Source: Hymenoscyphus infarciens (Eukaryota > Ascomycota > Leotiomycetes > Helotiales > Helotiaceae). From it: DNA of 64,000 nt. Below are positions 1-12,310 of this stretch, in pieces; the first letter of the stretch is position 1; each line of letters starts with the position of its first letter. The stretch spans positions 62,001 through 126,000 of the forward strand of contig LLCB01000031.1 of NCBI GenBank assembly GCA_001414345.1, written 5' to 3'. The notes under the pieces are model-generated. The model did no database searches and had not been told where the DNA came from. It saw nothing but the letters and a program-made list of their open reading frames with translations. The position numbers and the translations under genes were made by a program.

Positions 1-906
1 CTATCCCCAATCCAACATCACCTCCACCACCCCCAAACCTCCCACGACTCCCCAGGCAATAACACCTCTACTAAGACCGTGCATCGCATCCTACCACCCA
101 CACCAACACATCACCTCCCAAGACGACTGACTATCAAAACGCCACTCGGTCGACCCGTCAAAAGAAGGCAACTGGAAGAGAGTGAAAAGCTCCGCCCTCG
201 ACCTAACTCCAAACCAAGCTCCCAAGAAGAAGAAACGTAGAATTAATAAGCGAATGGAAAGAGAGCGCAAGGCATTTGAAAAAAAAGTCACCCTCTGTAA
301 TCTCTCTCTCTAAAGGATATCTTCTGGGGAAAAAATCTCATCCAACCAATAAACTCAGGGTACATTTTTCAAACACACATACCCTTCCCCTTCTCCACCC
401 CCGCCAGTTCCCTCCATCACTCATCATTCCTCTCACATCACCCACCAGAAACCTCGAAAAACCTCTCTTCTCTTTAATATAATTTTCGATTTCTGTTTGT
501 GATATCCAAGCCGTCAAACCACCCATGACAAAGTTCCCTAGCACAAATATATACATAATAATCTACACTCCCTCATCCCTCATATGGGCACCTCTTCTCT
601 TTTTCAGCCTCCCATCATCTTCTCCGTCTATACGCATCAATGTACCGACCCCTCGTCCCACCCGGATATACAAACAAGAAGCCTATATCCTCTCCCTCCT
701 TCCCTGCCAAAAAATAGAAAACTGTAGATGCATTCAATGCTAATCCCTCATCCAACAACGCCCAGCGATAAACTAAAAAGGTGTTCCGATAACGGATCAA
801 ATACGCATAAATCATAATCGCCCACACGCCATCCTAAAAAGTATAAAACACAACGCTGAAAATACTCGACTCAACTCGCTTGCGGTCTCCATGTTCAGAA
901 ATTAAT
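1..906. other. intergenic, no gene seen
   Basis: This stretch is CT-rich and AT-leaning. Its reading frames are short, overlap each other on both strands and have no recognisable domain or splice logic. It probably holds the 3' flank of the minus-strand gene that ends at 907 and the edge of an unseen neighbour. Confidence 0.5.
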
Positions 907-2238
907 TCAAGGCATCCGATGCACCCGTCCTCTTTCTGAAGGATGGACGGGTAATGGTACTTCGGTCGTAGGAGCGATCGATCGTCCCTCCGCCTCCAGA
1001 ACATAGTCAATCCCATTGTCAGACATGTAACTCGGTGGTCGATTAGCAGTTGTAGGCCGTTCCTCCTCTCGTCCCTCTCTTCGATTCAAGAACTTGTGTC
1101 TTCCAGTTGGCATAGGTGGAGGCTCCTCGTTTCGTTGCCAGAAGATGCGGTTGGGATCCACTCGCTGTAAACAATCAGTAACCTGTCTCCCTCCAGAACG
1201 TATAGGGAAGCATACCACTGATTCCCTCCATAAGCCATAAGCAGGTGGAGGCATCTTCGTTGCTTCACTCTCAATTCCCGCAGCTTCTTCATCGCGTGCG
1301 AGAGCAATTCGAATCGGAACAGGCGGATTGGCAAAGCCTCCAGGTCCAATCATGGTGGGTAATCGTTGTTGTTCTTCCTGGGGTTTGATGATCATGACAC
1401 AGAGACGAACCAAGGAATGGCAGAAGTAGATCGTTGTTATTAGGATGACGAGAATCAAGGAAACGTGGAACTCCTGGCTCTTGTTTGGATTCGTTAATGC
1501 CAGCGCAAGATATATTGTGAGGATGAGCGTCAGAAACTATATTTCGTTAGAATAAACTCGGGGAAGATTGAGTAGCAGGCAGATTACCATTCCGGAAATG
1601 AAACAAGTCAGTATTTTGGAGCGAATCTGTTGATTCTTGATTTTTGGTGTACATCTTCGCTCGGGTTTGGTTGGTGACTTGTTTCTCCGTCGAGATCTAC
1701 CTGCAGTTGCTAATTCTGCGAGATGCTGTTCCTCAGGTCCAACTCCCACGAAACGCCTTGACCTCGATCGTTCTTGTTGAAGGCGATTATGTTCTTGAGA
1801 CCTTGGTTCTCTTAGGCTACCCCGGGAGGTTTGGTTGTACTGAGCCTGAGGTAATGCCGGTGGTACTTCGAAGCTGGAAGGGTTTGTGGGTATTCGTCTC
1901 GTCTCTCTTCTCAGAGAGTTACTCGTATGGGTGGAGTCGACCGAAGGGTGCGAGTTATGTTCTGGTCTGTTGAGAGATCGGACCGAGGAAAATGTATTCG
2001 ACCGAGTGAGATATGGAATCACCAGTCTCGTGGACGAAAAGTTTCCCAAGCCAAGTTGTAGCCTTGGAGTCTTTGGACTATCAGGCGTATGCGTATGACT
2101 TGTAGGTAACCCAACACTCGATCGACCCGAGAACAAATGATTAATTCCTGTACGTATGCTCTCTACTCTCGTAGGCGGACGATGTTGGGAGCCATCCCTC
2201 GACGAGAGCCGCCTTGGAGTATCGTGTCTGGATTGCAT
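907..2238 (-). CDS. conserved two-TM fungal membrane protein
   Basis: I read three minus-strand exons, 1588-2238, 1216-1536 and 907-1164, joined in phase 0 by two 51-bp introns. The introns begin GTAATC and GTATGC and end TATAG and TTACAG. The product is 409 aa. Residues 1-205 are polar, Ser/Arg/Pro-rich and look disordered. Two hydrophobic segments follow, separated by a short NPNKSQEF loop: about residues 212-233, created by the first exon junction, and about 240-260. The cytosolic-looking C-terminal tail is rich in Pro and Arg. Both introns are multiples of three; the second has no in-frame stop, so it can be mistaken for coding sequence, but its splice signals are good. The start is the ATG at 2238, with no better upstream ATG seen. 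I do not recognise a named family. A cortical or ER membrane role would be inference only. Confidence 0.75.
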
Positions 2239-5200
2239 TATCGGCGCTGGCGCTTCGAAACGTTGGATGCTATATTGAGGATGTCGAGTTCTTTCTTCCC
2301 AATACCACTTCTAACCCAAAATTATAAACGGCGAAAGGAAAATCCCGAGTATTATTTGAATGACCGCCTGCGCGTCCTCCCAATTGTCTCCCCTCGCGTT
2401 GAGCCACACCTCGTCAACAAGACCGGCCCTGCGTGTGATTGTACTGCATATGGATCGAATGGAGATGTATAGGGGTATATGCGAGTTGAATTGAGAGTGA
2501 AAGACTAGGAGGCCGTTGGTGACGGTGGCCGGATCGTGAACTGTAGGTCAAGGTGACCGTTGGGAGATTCGGGAAGGAACGGTATGGAGCCAGTCAATGC
2601 AGTCAATGCAGTATGATAGGTGAAGAGAGCGACGTCGAGAAAAGAGATGCGGGCTTTTGTTGAAACGCCGAATGAGGCTCGCTCGCAAGCCGTTCGAGTT
2701 CTTCTGCGGGATAGGGGTCCTCTGTAAAGAGAAGAGAGAAGAGAGAAAAGAATTGGACGAGACTTGCTGGTCGAGGAGGGTTGGGCAAAAATCATGAACG
2801 ACCTCGAATCAGAGACGGACAAGAGTCAAGAGTCAAGACAGACGAGACGGACTGGAGGGTCGGTCTGAGATGTGCGTTGGTACGGGAGTACTCGAGTACT
2901 TCCAGCTTCTGCCCGCGGCTGGTCGAGGGGAGCAGTCAAGGTTCCTTGGAAGGAGCAACAGGGGCGGGTTCACATCAGGGGTTGAAGGGTTGAAGCGTTG
3001 AAGCGTTGAAGCGTTGAAGGGTTGAAGCGTCGAAGCTGCGGTGTTCCATGCTTCAACACCAAAATGGACAAAATGGATGCAGGTGGACGCAAAGCAGAAA
3101 CGGCTGGCTGGTGCACACACGCGCAACACCATCTCACCCTGGAACACAACAGACGGACAACCACTCACAGCGTCGTCCGGAGAGGATCTCGACCTACAGA
3201 TGTTGGTTTCGAATCTTGAAGCGTTTCCAAGCCAGGCTTGGGAGAGGGTCGAGGACCAACGACCCCATCAAGCGAGTTTCAGAGGAAAGGAGTCGAAGGA
3301 AACGCCATCCAATCAATTTAAATCAATACCCGACAACCGACCGATTCACTCAAGCCTTCATCAATGGCGTGGCGTAGCCACTCGACTTGGAACACCGATA
3401 TAAAGGGACAACGCGACTTCAAGTTATCTTTATTCCGGCTATTCTACGCTGATGACCTATTAATTGATCAAATATCAGCAAGGGAATTTATGGGATGGAG
3501 TTATCCTTGAAGGTGTTACGGTCTTTCCGAGGCTAGAGTTGCATCACAGCTTCACAGCTGCATCGTAAGCAACACGCCTTTGAATTACGAGAATCAACCC
3601 GGGAAAAGAATAAAGTGCAAGGCACATCGCTCTTTCTCGCTTTAATTGCATCGCAAACTTCCACCTTGGAAGCGAATTTTCTCTTTTCTCTTTTCTCTCT
3701 ACGCTGTTGGCATCGCGTCGATTTGGTTTGGAGGAAGATTTGGTTGACGATCCCCTCCAACATCCTCTCCACGTCTCTCGTTCTCACGCGTTCCTCCACA
3801 ATATTTGCTTACCATTTTTTACGAAGTATGATCGTCAACAGCATTACTTCTCTCATTCATCCATCACGTGGAATATGCTGGCACGCCCCTGTCTTGCAGA
3901 AGATGGGGTTTTGGCGTTGTTGGGCGTGTTGGGGTAACAAGGTTGTGAAGTCTGTTGCCCCGCCTGTATAACCTTCTTTCAACCCACTTGGAGTGAGATT
4001 TCCTTTTCTCTTTTACAAGTTCTCTTCTATCTCTTGTGTGAAGCGTCTTAGATCTCTCGAAGTTTATCCTTTTGGTTAAAATTGTCTCTATTTTGGCTGC
4101 GTGTGGTGCTGTAAAGTTCGCTGTCAATTTTGGAGAAAATGTTTGCTTTTTTGTAACGTTCAATGATCAAGTGTTCTCCCTTTGCATCAACATTCAATTG
4201 CCGCTTGTGGCCGCATTCAGCTTTCGTCCTGAGACCTGAGCGAAGCGTCAGACCAACAACATCTATTGAGAAGACTGGGGGAAACCAAACTTTTCTTTTC
4301 GACAAGTACTCAAGATGGGAGTTTGGAGTTTCTTTTACTTGATTTGCGCAAGTCAAATTCTTTATTTTCGGTATCCCAAGTCCTCTGAACAATCAAGTTG
4401 ATTGTATGGAGAACCATGACGGATACTCTTGTTGACATCCTTGCACACCTTCTAATCAGCTACCACATTGGGTTTCTTCTTACCTCGTCTCTGATTTTTA
4501 CTTCTGCTACTAAGAAAGAATATTTATCCCCTGATAGCTGTACTGCAACTACATCCTCAAGTCTCATTCATGATGCTTTCTCCAACAAAAGTTCAGTCTA
4601 GCATAGACTCGTTCGCATATTGCCTGCCTGTCTACTCTACATTTATTCAACCCCACACGATAGGAGGTACGTTGGTGTACAGAATACAGACTCTTCCTCT
4701 GGATCTTCGGAATAACTCGACAACCCATAACCTAAACCCGAATATACCCGTTTTCAGGTCGACTCGGAGAGTTGAATGGGAAAGAATGGGAGAAGAATGA
4801 CTGCCGGTATCTAGGTAGCTACTGACTCACTGTGACCAGAAACACATTTTCTTCCAAGTCTCGTGAGCGCTAATGGCCAGATTGAAATGTTAGACCACCA
4901 ACATGCCGCCTCACAATCACCCTACCTAGGTATGGGTACCTACCGAGTTGTATCACGTGAATTATCAACCTATGAACCATCCATACCTAAGTTTTGATAT
5001 CTAGGCGCCTCCCGAATATCGGTAGCCGCATTGAGAGGTCTTTTGCCGCATTTTTGATCACCGGGATTTTTACTTTCTCCTCTAGATTCGCCGCTTAAAG
5101 GTTGCATTCAGCAAAAGTCCGGGCAGTTCCCCAGAGGTGTCGCAACGCTCACAGTTGGCCGCCAAACTGCCACGACTGTGAAGGCCAGGAATTTCCAATC

Positions 5201-5620
5201 ATCTCCGAGTGAACCGTGTTGAATTCCATCCAGTGGCGAGGTCGTAAGGCCGTCTCAAACACTGCTCTCGGGAGCTGACCGAGCACTTGTACAGCGCCGC
5301 TTTTGACTACTCGGTGCGCTAAGAACCAAACAAGGCTAGCGCCTGAGTTCTCCGTACCACGCTGCGTAGATGTGAGCATGCGATTCTCACCTCTCTCGCC
5401 TTAGATATACCTCTCGCGTTCGCTCCGTCAGAGGGCCGAATTTGTACGCTTGAAATTGTTGCTGTTCCTGTTCTTGTTGTGCAGCTGGGCCTTGTTGCTC
5501 GCCATTTCCCCTTCCCTCCCATCTCCCACCGTGCAGTGCAGTACAAGTGGTCGATCGTCAGCTGGAAATCGTCTCTCCGCATCGACAGACTTTATCGAAG
5601 GTCCGGAGGCATTGTACATG
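2239..5620. other. long intergenic region
   Basis: This is a 3.4-kb spacer between two divergently transcribed genes. The reading frames are short, overlapping and lack domains. The only clear structure is the 8-bp tandem repeat at 2982-3036. The distal part probably carries promoter elements for the Som1-like gene and for the membrane-protein gene. Non-coding transcripts cannot be excluded. Confidence 0.5.
2982..3036. repeat. 8-bp tandem repeat, TTGAAGCG
   Basis: There are seven consecutive 8-bp units of the form TTGAAGSG, the last being a TCGAAGC variant. This is a short microsatellite in the spacer with no obvious link to a gene. Confidence 0.9.
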
Positions 5621-6277
5621 TGGCGTTTCTGCCCCTGAGCGATCACGCATTTTACACACTTACACATACACCTGAAAGTCCAGCCTTGCCCCCAGTGCTG
5701 AGAAATACCCGCACGCCGTAATTTCCATCACGCCGATTTGACCTTCCCGACCACCTCACTCTCCCCCCCAAGCGATTCGGTTCGATTCAATTCACAACCT
5801 CACGACCTCGCCATCTGCACTCCGACATCCTCCCAAACAACCTACTGCCACTGCGAAAAAAGACGATCGCAGGCCGAACGAATCTCTGAAGCCGCATCCT
5901 CCTCTCTCCTACCCGACGTCGTCGACATCCTCCCTCCCCGGCCCAGCGTCTCGACGCCCTTTTCGTGGCTCTCGCTTGCCGCACTCACGCGCCTGTCCTA
6001 TCGCATTCGCTTTTTCCGCTTCGCAGAACGACTCTCACAAAGTTACACGGCTGTCCGCCCTCACCGATTTCCAATTTGTCGCCCTGGCGCAAGCCTCTCC
6101 TCGTCGAACTCTCCATCTTCGACGTGGCTCATCGTCGCTTTCGCTCGAGAGCGGTACAGCTCCGGACGAGCTTCCATTGCGACACTTGGCTCGAACCCGC
6201 TCCGCGTCAGAGGTGCGGTAGTTGACGCTGCCTTCTCAACATCATACGAGCACATTGGCTAGAGACCGACGAGCACG
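5621..6277 (+). promoter_or_regulatory. ATG-free leader of the Som1/Flo8-like gene
   Basis: Reading the plus strand from just after the ATG at 5618 to the start codon at 6278, I find no ATG in 657 nt. About ten would be expected in random sequence. The stretch is strongly pyrimidine-rich (CTC, TCC and TCG runs). Together this fits a long 5' untranslated leader cleared of upstream starts. The transcription start is not visible. Long leaders are common in fungal developmental regulators, but the regulatory meaning here is inferred. Confidence 0.55.
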
Positions 6278-8797
6278 ATGAATAGTGTCAATATGACCGG
6301 GATGAATAACATGGCGGGTGGTCCTGTTGGGGGTGGTATGCCAACCATGATGAATAACGGGGCAGCCGGCCGACAACCGATGCCTGTCAATGACAACCAG
6401 CGGTCGCAACTCAACACCTACATCTACGAATACTTTCTACGGAATGAAATGTACGATTGTGCCAGGTCGCTGCTCAACAGCGATCAGCCAATGAATGTGC
6501 TCAAAAACAACGAGGGAAAGATGAACGGGGATGATGGCGCAAATGGAGATTCAAAAGATGATATGGATTCGAAGCAACCACCCGATCTTCCAGCGCCAAA
6601 CCTGCCAAAGGAGTGCCCTGAAAGTTGTTTCCTGTACGAGTGGTGGTGTCTGTTTTGGGATATGTTCAATGCGCAACGCGGCAAAGGAGACGGACGTGCC
6701 GTACTGAACTACGTTAACCATACCCAGGTTTGTACTGTCTGCCCCTTTTATTGAAATCGTATCGCTTACTCTGTACATAGGCACAATCTCGGCAAAGGCA
6801 GGAACAACAAGTAGCCATGCTACGAAACTTGAGACCGGAGGGCATGATGCAGAATGGAGCTTACCAACAGATGATGATGCGAAACCAAGCAAATGGGATG
6901 CATATGAATAATAGCGAGTTAAGGCAAAAGGCCATTCAAAATAGACAGAACGCGTACTTATAAGACCCCCCTCAGATCATCCCATATCCTAATATGTTTT
7001 ATAGTACTCCCCAACAGGCGCAAATGCTGGCCCAGCAGAAGCAAAACCAGATGCAGCGGGACCCTTCAGATGGAAATAACCAGCAGCGTGCACAATCCCC
7101 AGCATCCGCAGACAACGCCCCCTCTCCATCCAAACGGCCCAGACTAGATGCAAATACCCCATTCAACCCCAACCAGATGCAAAATGGCAGAGGACAACAG
7201 GCACCAGGAATGCCCCAACAGGTGGGAGCCCCTACCAATGGCATGGAACCAGAACCAAATATTCTGACAGCTCAGCAGTTCCAGGTCCCCGGCGGCAATG
7301 CCCAAGCTACTCGTGCGTACCAAGCTGGATTAGCACAGCAACAAGCAGGCCAAATGCCCCTCAATAAAATGCCAAACCAAGGCGGCCCGCAGAGCCAAGG
7401 TTCACCGATGATGCCACAAGGTGCCGATGGATCAAATGTTGCCAACTTCTATAACCCCGGAACTGACATAGGTGGTATGGGACGAGGAGGTCCCAACGGA
7501 GGACAAGGAGGCAATGCTGCGGGCAACCACGCATTGCAGGATTATCAGATGCAATTAATGTTACTCGAGCAGCAAAACAAGAAGCGGCTCATGATGGCTC
7601 GCCAGGAGCAAGACAATATGGCCATGCCACGGGCTGATGGTGCTCCTGGTCCGGCCATGGGACCTAATGGACAACCCTTCCAAGGAACATCACCACAGGG
7701 GGCTCGAAATTCTCCGAACCCAAGCGACCAGATGAAGCGAACGCCACACATGGGCCCCAGCAACATCCCCTCCCCACTTCCCGATGGACAAACCCGATCG
7801 CCTAGTGGAATGAACTTCAACAACATGGGACAAGGTAATCCTATGGATCCAAACATGGCTCAGAAGGGCTTCTACCCCAACATGAACGGTATGGATCAGA
7901 ATATGGTTGCAGGAGGTATGCAAAATGGTATGCGTCCTCCTAGTTCACACCCAGGACCAGGCTTCAACCCCATGGCTCAACAACAAATGCAAATGCAACA
8001 ACAACGTCAGCAACATGCAGCCGCCCAACAAGCTGGCCAGAATTGGAATGGACCTGGTGGACCCATGGGCGCGCAGCCAAACCAACCTCCACAACAGAGT
8101 ATGGGGACCCCTCGACAAGGTGCAATGCCTCCTCCATCGGCGCCTGCAACTGGAGCAGCGGTCAATGGACGAACCCAGCCCCCATCCCCACAGCAAGGCA
8201 CGGCGGCGCCTCCTACTCCTCAACAAGGCAACAAGGCCAACCCGAAGAAGAAGGCGGATTCGAAAGATACTAAAGCAAAGGTATATTCCATAGCGTTTAA
8301 AATGGATTTTTTTGTAGAAATGTTGACATTGATGACAGCGGCCAAAGAAGGGAACCACCCAAAATATCAACGCTGGTGCCACTCCATCCGCCGATGCTCC
8401 TACCGACGGTCCAACGCCAACGCCGCAGACTCCGGTTACTCCTCATGCCAACAAAAGCTTTGCTCCGCAAAATGGTGCCACTCAAGCCGTGGCAAACGGC
8501 CAGCCACCTGCTCCTCCTGCCAATACAAACGTTGGTGCCCCTCAACAACCGGACGCATTACCTGGCTTTGGCGGGTTGGATAATCCTGTATGTAACATTG
8601 GTTCAATAAATAGAAACAAACCTGCTAACTATTCTCAGTATGAATACAACATGGGATTTGCTGACCCACAACCTGGTAATATGGATGTCCTCCAGGATTT
8701 CGACTTTGACTCATTCCTACACCAAGACGGCGATGTAGATAATTTCAACTTCGACACTTTCCCTATGGAAGATGGCGGTCAAATTGGTGCGGAGTAA
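6278..8797 (+). CDS. som1: LisH-domain regulator, Som1/SomA/Flo8-like
   Basis: Five exons are proposed: 6278-6727, 6781-6953, 7005-8280, 8339-8587 and 8639-8797, giving 768 aa. All introns have GT-AG ends. The last (GTATGT, then CTAAC, then CAG) is 51 bp and stop-free, so it could be misread as coding. A LisH motif lies at about residues 45-70 (SQLNTYIYEYFLRNEMYDCA). It is followed by a long Met/Gln/Asn/Pro/Gly-rich disordered region and an acidic, Phe/Asp-rich C-terminus (DFDFDSFLHQDGDVDNFNF) that resembles an activation domain. This layout matches fungal Som1/SomA, the filamentous counterpart of yeast Flo8, which acts below cAMP/PKA in adhesion, development and virulence-related traits. The function is inferred from that family. 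The long ATG-free leader upstream is consistent with post-transcriptional control. Confidence 0.9.
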
Positions 8798-9994
8798 CTT
8801 TTTTTGCAAGGCCCTGCGAGTGCCAAATATTAACTTTCCGGCGTTTTCGAGCATACCTCATGGCGTTACAGCGGATTTCATCACCCTCAACTTTTTCGGC
8901 TTGTTCATTTTTCATCATGCGAAAAGAGTCAGGTTTTCCAAACGATTAGAAAGAGCAATTTTCCAATGTCTCAAAAAATTCCTTTTATGTCACATACACT
9001 TTTTTTTTTGCTGGCTGGCTTTTGCGCGAGTTGGATACTGGGTTACAAGGGGGGGATCACATCTTTTTTCCTCGTGTTTTTATGTTGATGTGCTGATTGT
9101 CGCGACGGTCGTACCTAATTACATGCTTTTGCTTTTCGTTCGCTGCTGTCCTCGCTGCACAGTGTTTATTTGGGCCTTCGAAAGGCCTTGACAAGGGGAA
9201 ATCTGGAGTCGGGGATCAATCTCTACAAATTCTTGTTTTTCATCATCCTTCTCTTTTCTTCTGTTTATTACCTTGTGGATGGGGGGAAGGAAAGGGGGAA
9301 CTGGAGGACATCCTGTGTACTTATCATCGTAAGGTTGCTGGGGGGAGATTTTTTTTCATCGCCATGAAGAAAGATTACTATTTTTTGCAAATGGAGCACG
9401 ATTTTCATGTTCACAAAAGAATGATTACTCGAGATGGTTTCTCGAAAACCGGAACTCGGGAGGGCGTGTATGTGTTGAACATGAAGTGCAGTCATTAAGT
9501 TTGGGAATTTTTTGCACCAATGAGGGGAGAGGTTTGGTCATCGAGTCAGTTCGAGAGTGGGCGGTGATTTGCCGCGTCTCAACTATCGCATCCCATTCAC
9601 TTCACGCGGCTACTAAGGCATCTAGCGCTTACCGGAAAGTATTTATTTCTCTCACTCATGCTCTTCATTTTCGTTTTCTTCTTCCTTCAAAACTCTTCTT
9701 GGTGGGAACTTTTCTTTGATACAACATCTCCGCGGAACTTGTCAATGTTGACCCACCACAGAAGTTCCCTTTAGTTTCTCGCACCCCACTCTTCATCACC
9801 GATCCCTTTACGCAATACAGAACCGCCCCCCTATGTCGACTCACGGTCGGTAAGGAGGGAAGCGAGTTTCTCTCTCAACAACAACACGTTTTTTTAACAC
9901 CATCTCACCCGTAGTACCATGACATTAGGACACCACATCACCATCACAGTACTAGCGCACCTCTCCTCTGAACATTTCCTCTTCACTTTCTAAT
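8798..9994. other. 3' flank and promoter spacer
   Basis: T-rich sequence follows the Som1-like stop codon, including a run of ten T at about 9001. The stretch then becomes CT/CA-rich ahead of the start at 9995. Reading frames here have no domains. It likely contains the 3' UTR of the upstream gene and the promoter of the MOSC-reductase gene. Confidence 0.55.
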
Positions 9995-12084
9995 ATGGCG
10001 CCCATCACTCCAGTTCCCGCAGCGGATAAAGAAGTTGACCTCGATGCTCCGTGGGAGGATGAGAGGATCGTTGAGATTAGGACTTCGAGGATGCAGGTTA
10101 TGAGGGGTCTTACTATTTTGACGGGGATTTATAAGGAGAAGAGGGGGGGGAGGGTATACTGTGGATGGGAGGGGTTGGAGGGGGATGAACATGATTTGAC
10201 TTGTGAGTTTGCTTTCTGATTTTTGGATTTTTGGATTGAAATTTGGGGTGGAAATGGAAGGGGATGAGGGTTGGGTGCTGAGGGACTTGAAGAATTTGGG
10301 GTCGGAATTGTGGTCAAGTCTGGCGAGTGTTGTCTCGTTGTTTTTTCGCTGAGCATGAGTCCTTGTTGTCGGGTCGTCCTATTCTGTTCTTGGGAGTTTC
10401 GATTTCTTCACGTTATTTTCACCTCCTCATGCCATCTTTTTCAACCACCCATCACACACCTTACTAATTCTGCCCCGTTTAGTCCACGGCGGACCAGACA
10501 AAGCCATCCACCAATACTACCCCGGCCACTACCCCCTCTGGGCCTCAGAATTCCCTTCCAACAACGGCTCCTTCCTCCCCGGAGGCTTCGGCGAGAACCT
10601 CATCACCTCAGGTACTATGAACGAACGAAACATCTGTATCGGCGACATCATATCTTTTGGTCCTGAAGTCCTGCTTCAAGTTTCTCTACCTAGACAACCG
10701 TGCTTTAAGCTCAATTCACGCTTTGGGATTAAAGGTTTTGCTCCTAATACTTGGAGACTGAGTCGCACGGGCTGGTATTATAGAGTCTTGAGGACGGGAT
10801 GGATTGGTGTTGGGGATAGGGTGGAGCTTGTGGAGAGGAAGTGGCCGGGGTGGTGTATCTGGAGGGTGCAGGAGTTTTTGCATCGGGATACGGGGAGGGC
10901 TGATATGCTCGAGGAACTGGCTGGAATTGATGAGTTTGGCAAGGAGTGCAAGGGCGCCTTTAGGAGGTTGCTTGCAAAAGCCAAAGAGAAAGAAAAGCCG
11001 AAGGAGAAGGAAAACTTCAGACCTTGGGTTTTGGAGGAGAGGAAGAGGGAGACGAGTAAGGTTTCTCGGTTTGTTTTGAAGAGCCTGGAGACTGAGGAGG
11101 AGGGGACACCGGTTGTTCCGGGGAGTTATGTTAGGTTGAAGTTGCCAAATGGGCTGTTTCGATCGTATTCTGTGGTCGAGGTAAGTTTAACTTGCACGAA
11201 GACTTTTCCCCACTTCCAAATCCAGTCGTTTCAGGAGTGAGGTACTCCCATGTTTGGTGGCTCTCGGTTTTTTCCCAAAGACGTTGAAAGACTGACTCTA
11301 CTATCATGAGGATTAGGGGACGAAGAATAGGGTAGTACTTGGGATTGCGCATGCTGAAGAGAGTCGTGGTGGTTCGGCATATATGCACGATACCCTTGAA
11401 GTCGGGTCGAAGATTCTCGTAGGGAATATCACACCTTCGGTACCTATCCCAGAGCAATGCTCGAATCACATCTTTATGGTGGGTGGAATAGGCATCACGG
11501 CTTTCCTTGGCCATGCAGCAGTGATGAAGAAGATCAATTACGAATTCACAATCCATTTCGCAGTCCGAAGCTGGGAAGAGCTTCCTTTCAAGTCAGAAAT
11601 CGAGGGCTTCGGAGAGAGAGTGAGGATTTACGACAAAAGCAAAGGGCAAAGAATGGATATCGAAGAAGTCATCAAGAGTAGAGGATGGAATGCCTTTCTC
11701 TACACCTGTGGACCCGATAAAATGATCGAGGAAGTTCGGGCAGCAGCAGAGAAGCTTGGTGTCGGGGATGAAGAAATTCATTATGAGGCTTTTGCTACTG
11801 ATGTTGGGGGTGACCCGTTTACTGTTTCGGTTAAAGGGGATGAGAAGAAGAAGATTGTCAATGTGGGGGAGGAAGAGAGTCTTTTGGAAGCGCTGAAGCG
11901 GGAGGGGTGGGTTGTGGATAGTAGTTGCGAGGTTGGGAATTGTGGGACTTGTCGGGTTAAGGTTTGTGAGGGGGTTGTGGAACATAGGGGGAGTGGATTG
12001 GGAGAGGTTGAGAAGCAGGAGGGTGGGATGTTGAGTTGTGTTAGTAGGGGAGCTGGTGGGGGTCATCTGGTGGTTGAGTTTTAG
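9995..12084 (+). CDS. MOSC domain fused to flavin/2Fe-2S reductase
   Basis: Three exons are proposed: 9995-10202, 10483-11180 and 11317-12084, encoding 557 aa. The 280-bp first intron joins DLT to FHGGPDKA, a typical MOSC core. The N-terminal MOSC domain spans about residues 20-210 and includes FHGGPDKAIHQY (from residue 70), GGFGENL and SLPRQPC, whose Cys143 is the usual conserved MOSC cysteine. A reductase module follows, with RSYS (flavin binding, about residue 296) and VGGIGIT (nucleotide binding, about residue 358). The plant-type 2Fe-2S domain at the C-terminus has Cys506, Cys511, Cys514 and Cys543 in C-X4-C-X2-C-X28-C spacing. The module order resembles bacterial YiiM-type MOSC proteins joined to a vanillate-demethylase-type reductase. 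Likely a cytosolic oxidoreductase passing electrons from NAD(P)H to a MOSC-bound cofactor or substrate. The substrate is unknown. Confidence 0.88.
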
Positions 12085-12310
12085 AGTCTCAAGCAGTTCG
12101 GGAGCACCATTTCCCTTGGTTATCCACTGAGTCTGAAGAGATATAATAAGCCTTCTGGCATGCTGCTTGGTTGAGTGACTGTACATATACGAGCTCTTGC
12201 CTAACCTTGCAAAAAGAAACCTGGAAAGCTCCAACAGTTCGTTGAGAACCCTGGAGCTTTTTGGATCGTGGTCTAGACCCCGGGTTTCCAATACCTTCGA
12301 GGCAAGAGCG

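Noticed and set aside
5738..6262. 174-codon plus-strand frame just before the Som1-like start
   Set aside because: It begins with TTG and contains no ATG at all. It lies in an ATG-free leader, so it is not a likely upstream ORF.
8376..8609. Plus-strand frame overlapping exon 4 of the Som1-like gene
   Set aside because: It is in a different frame from the exon that joins cleanly by splice sites to both sides, so it is a shadow.
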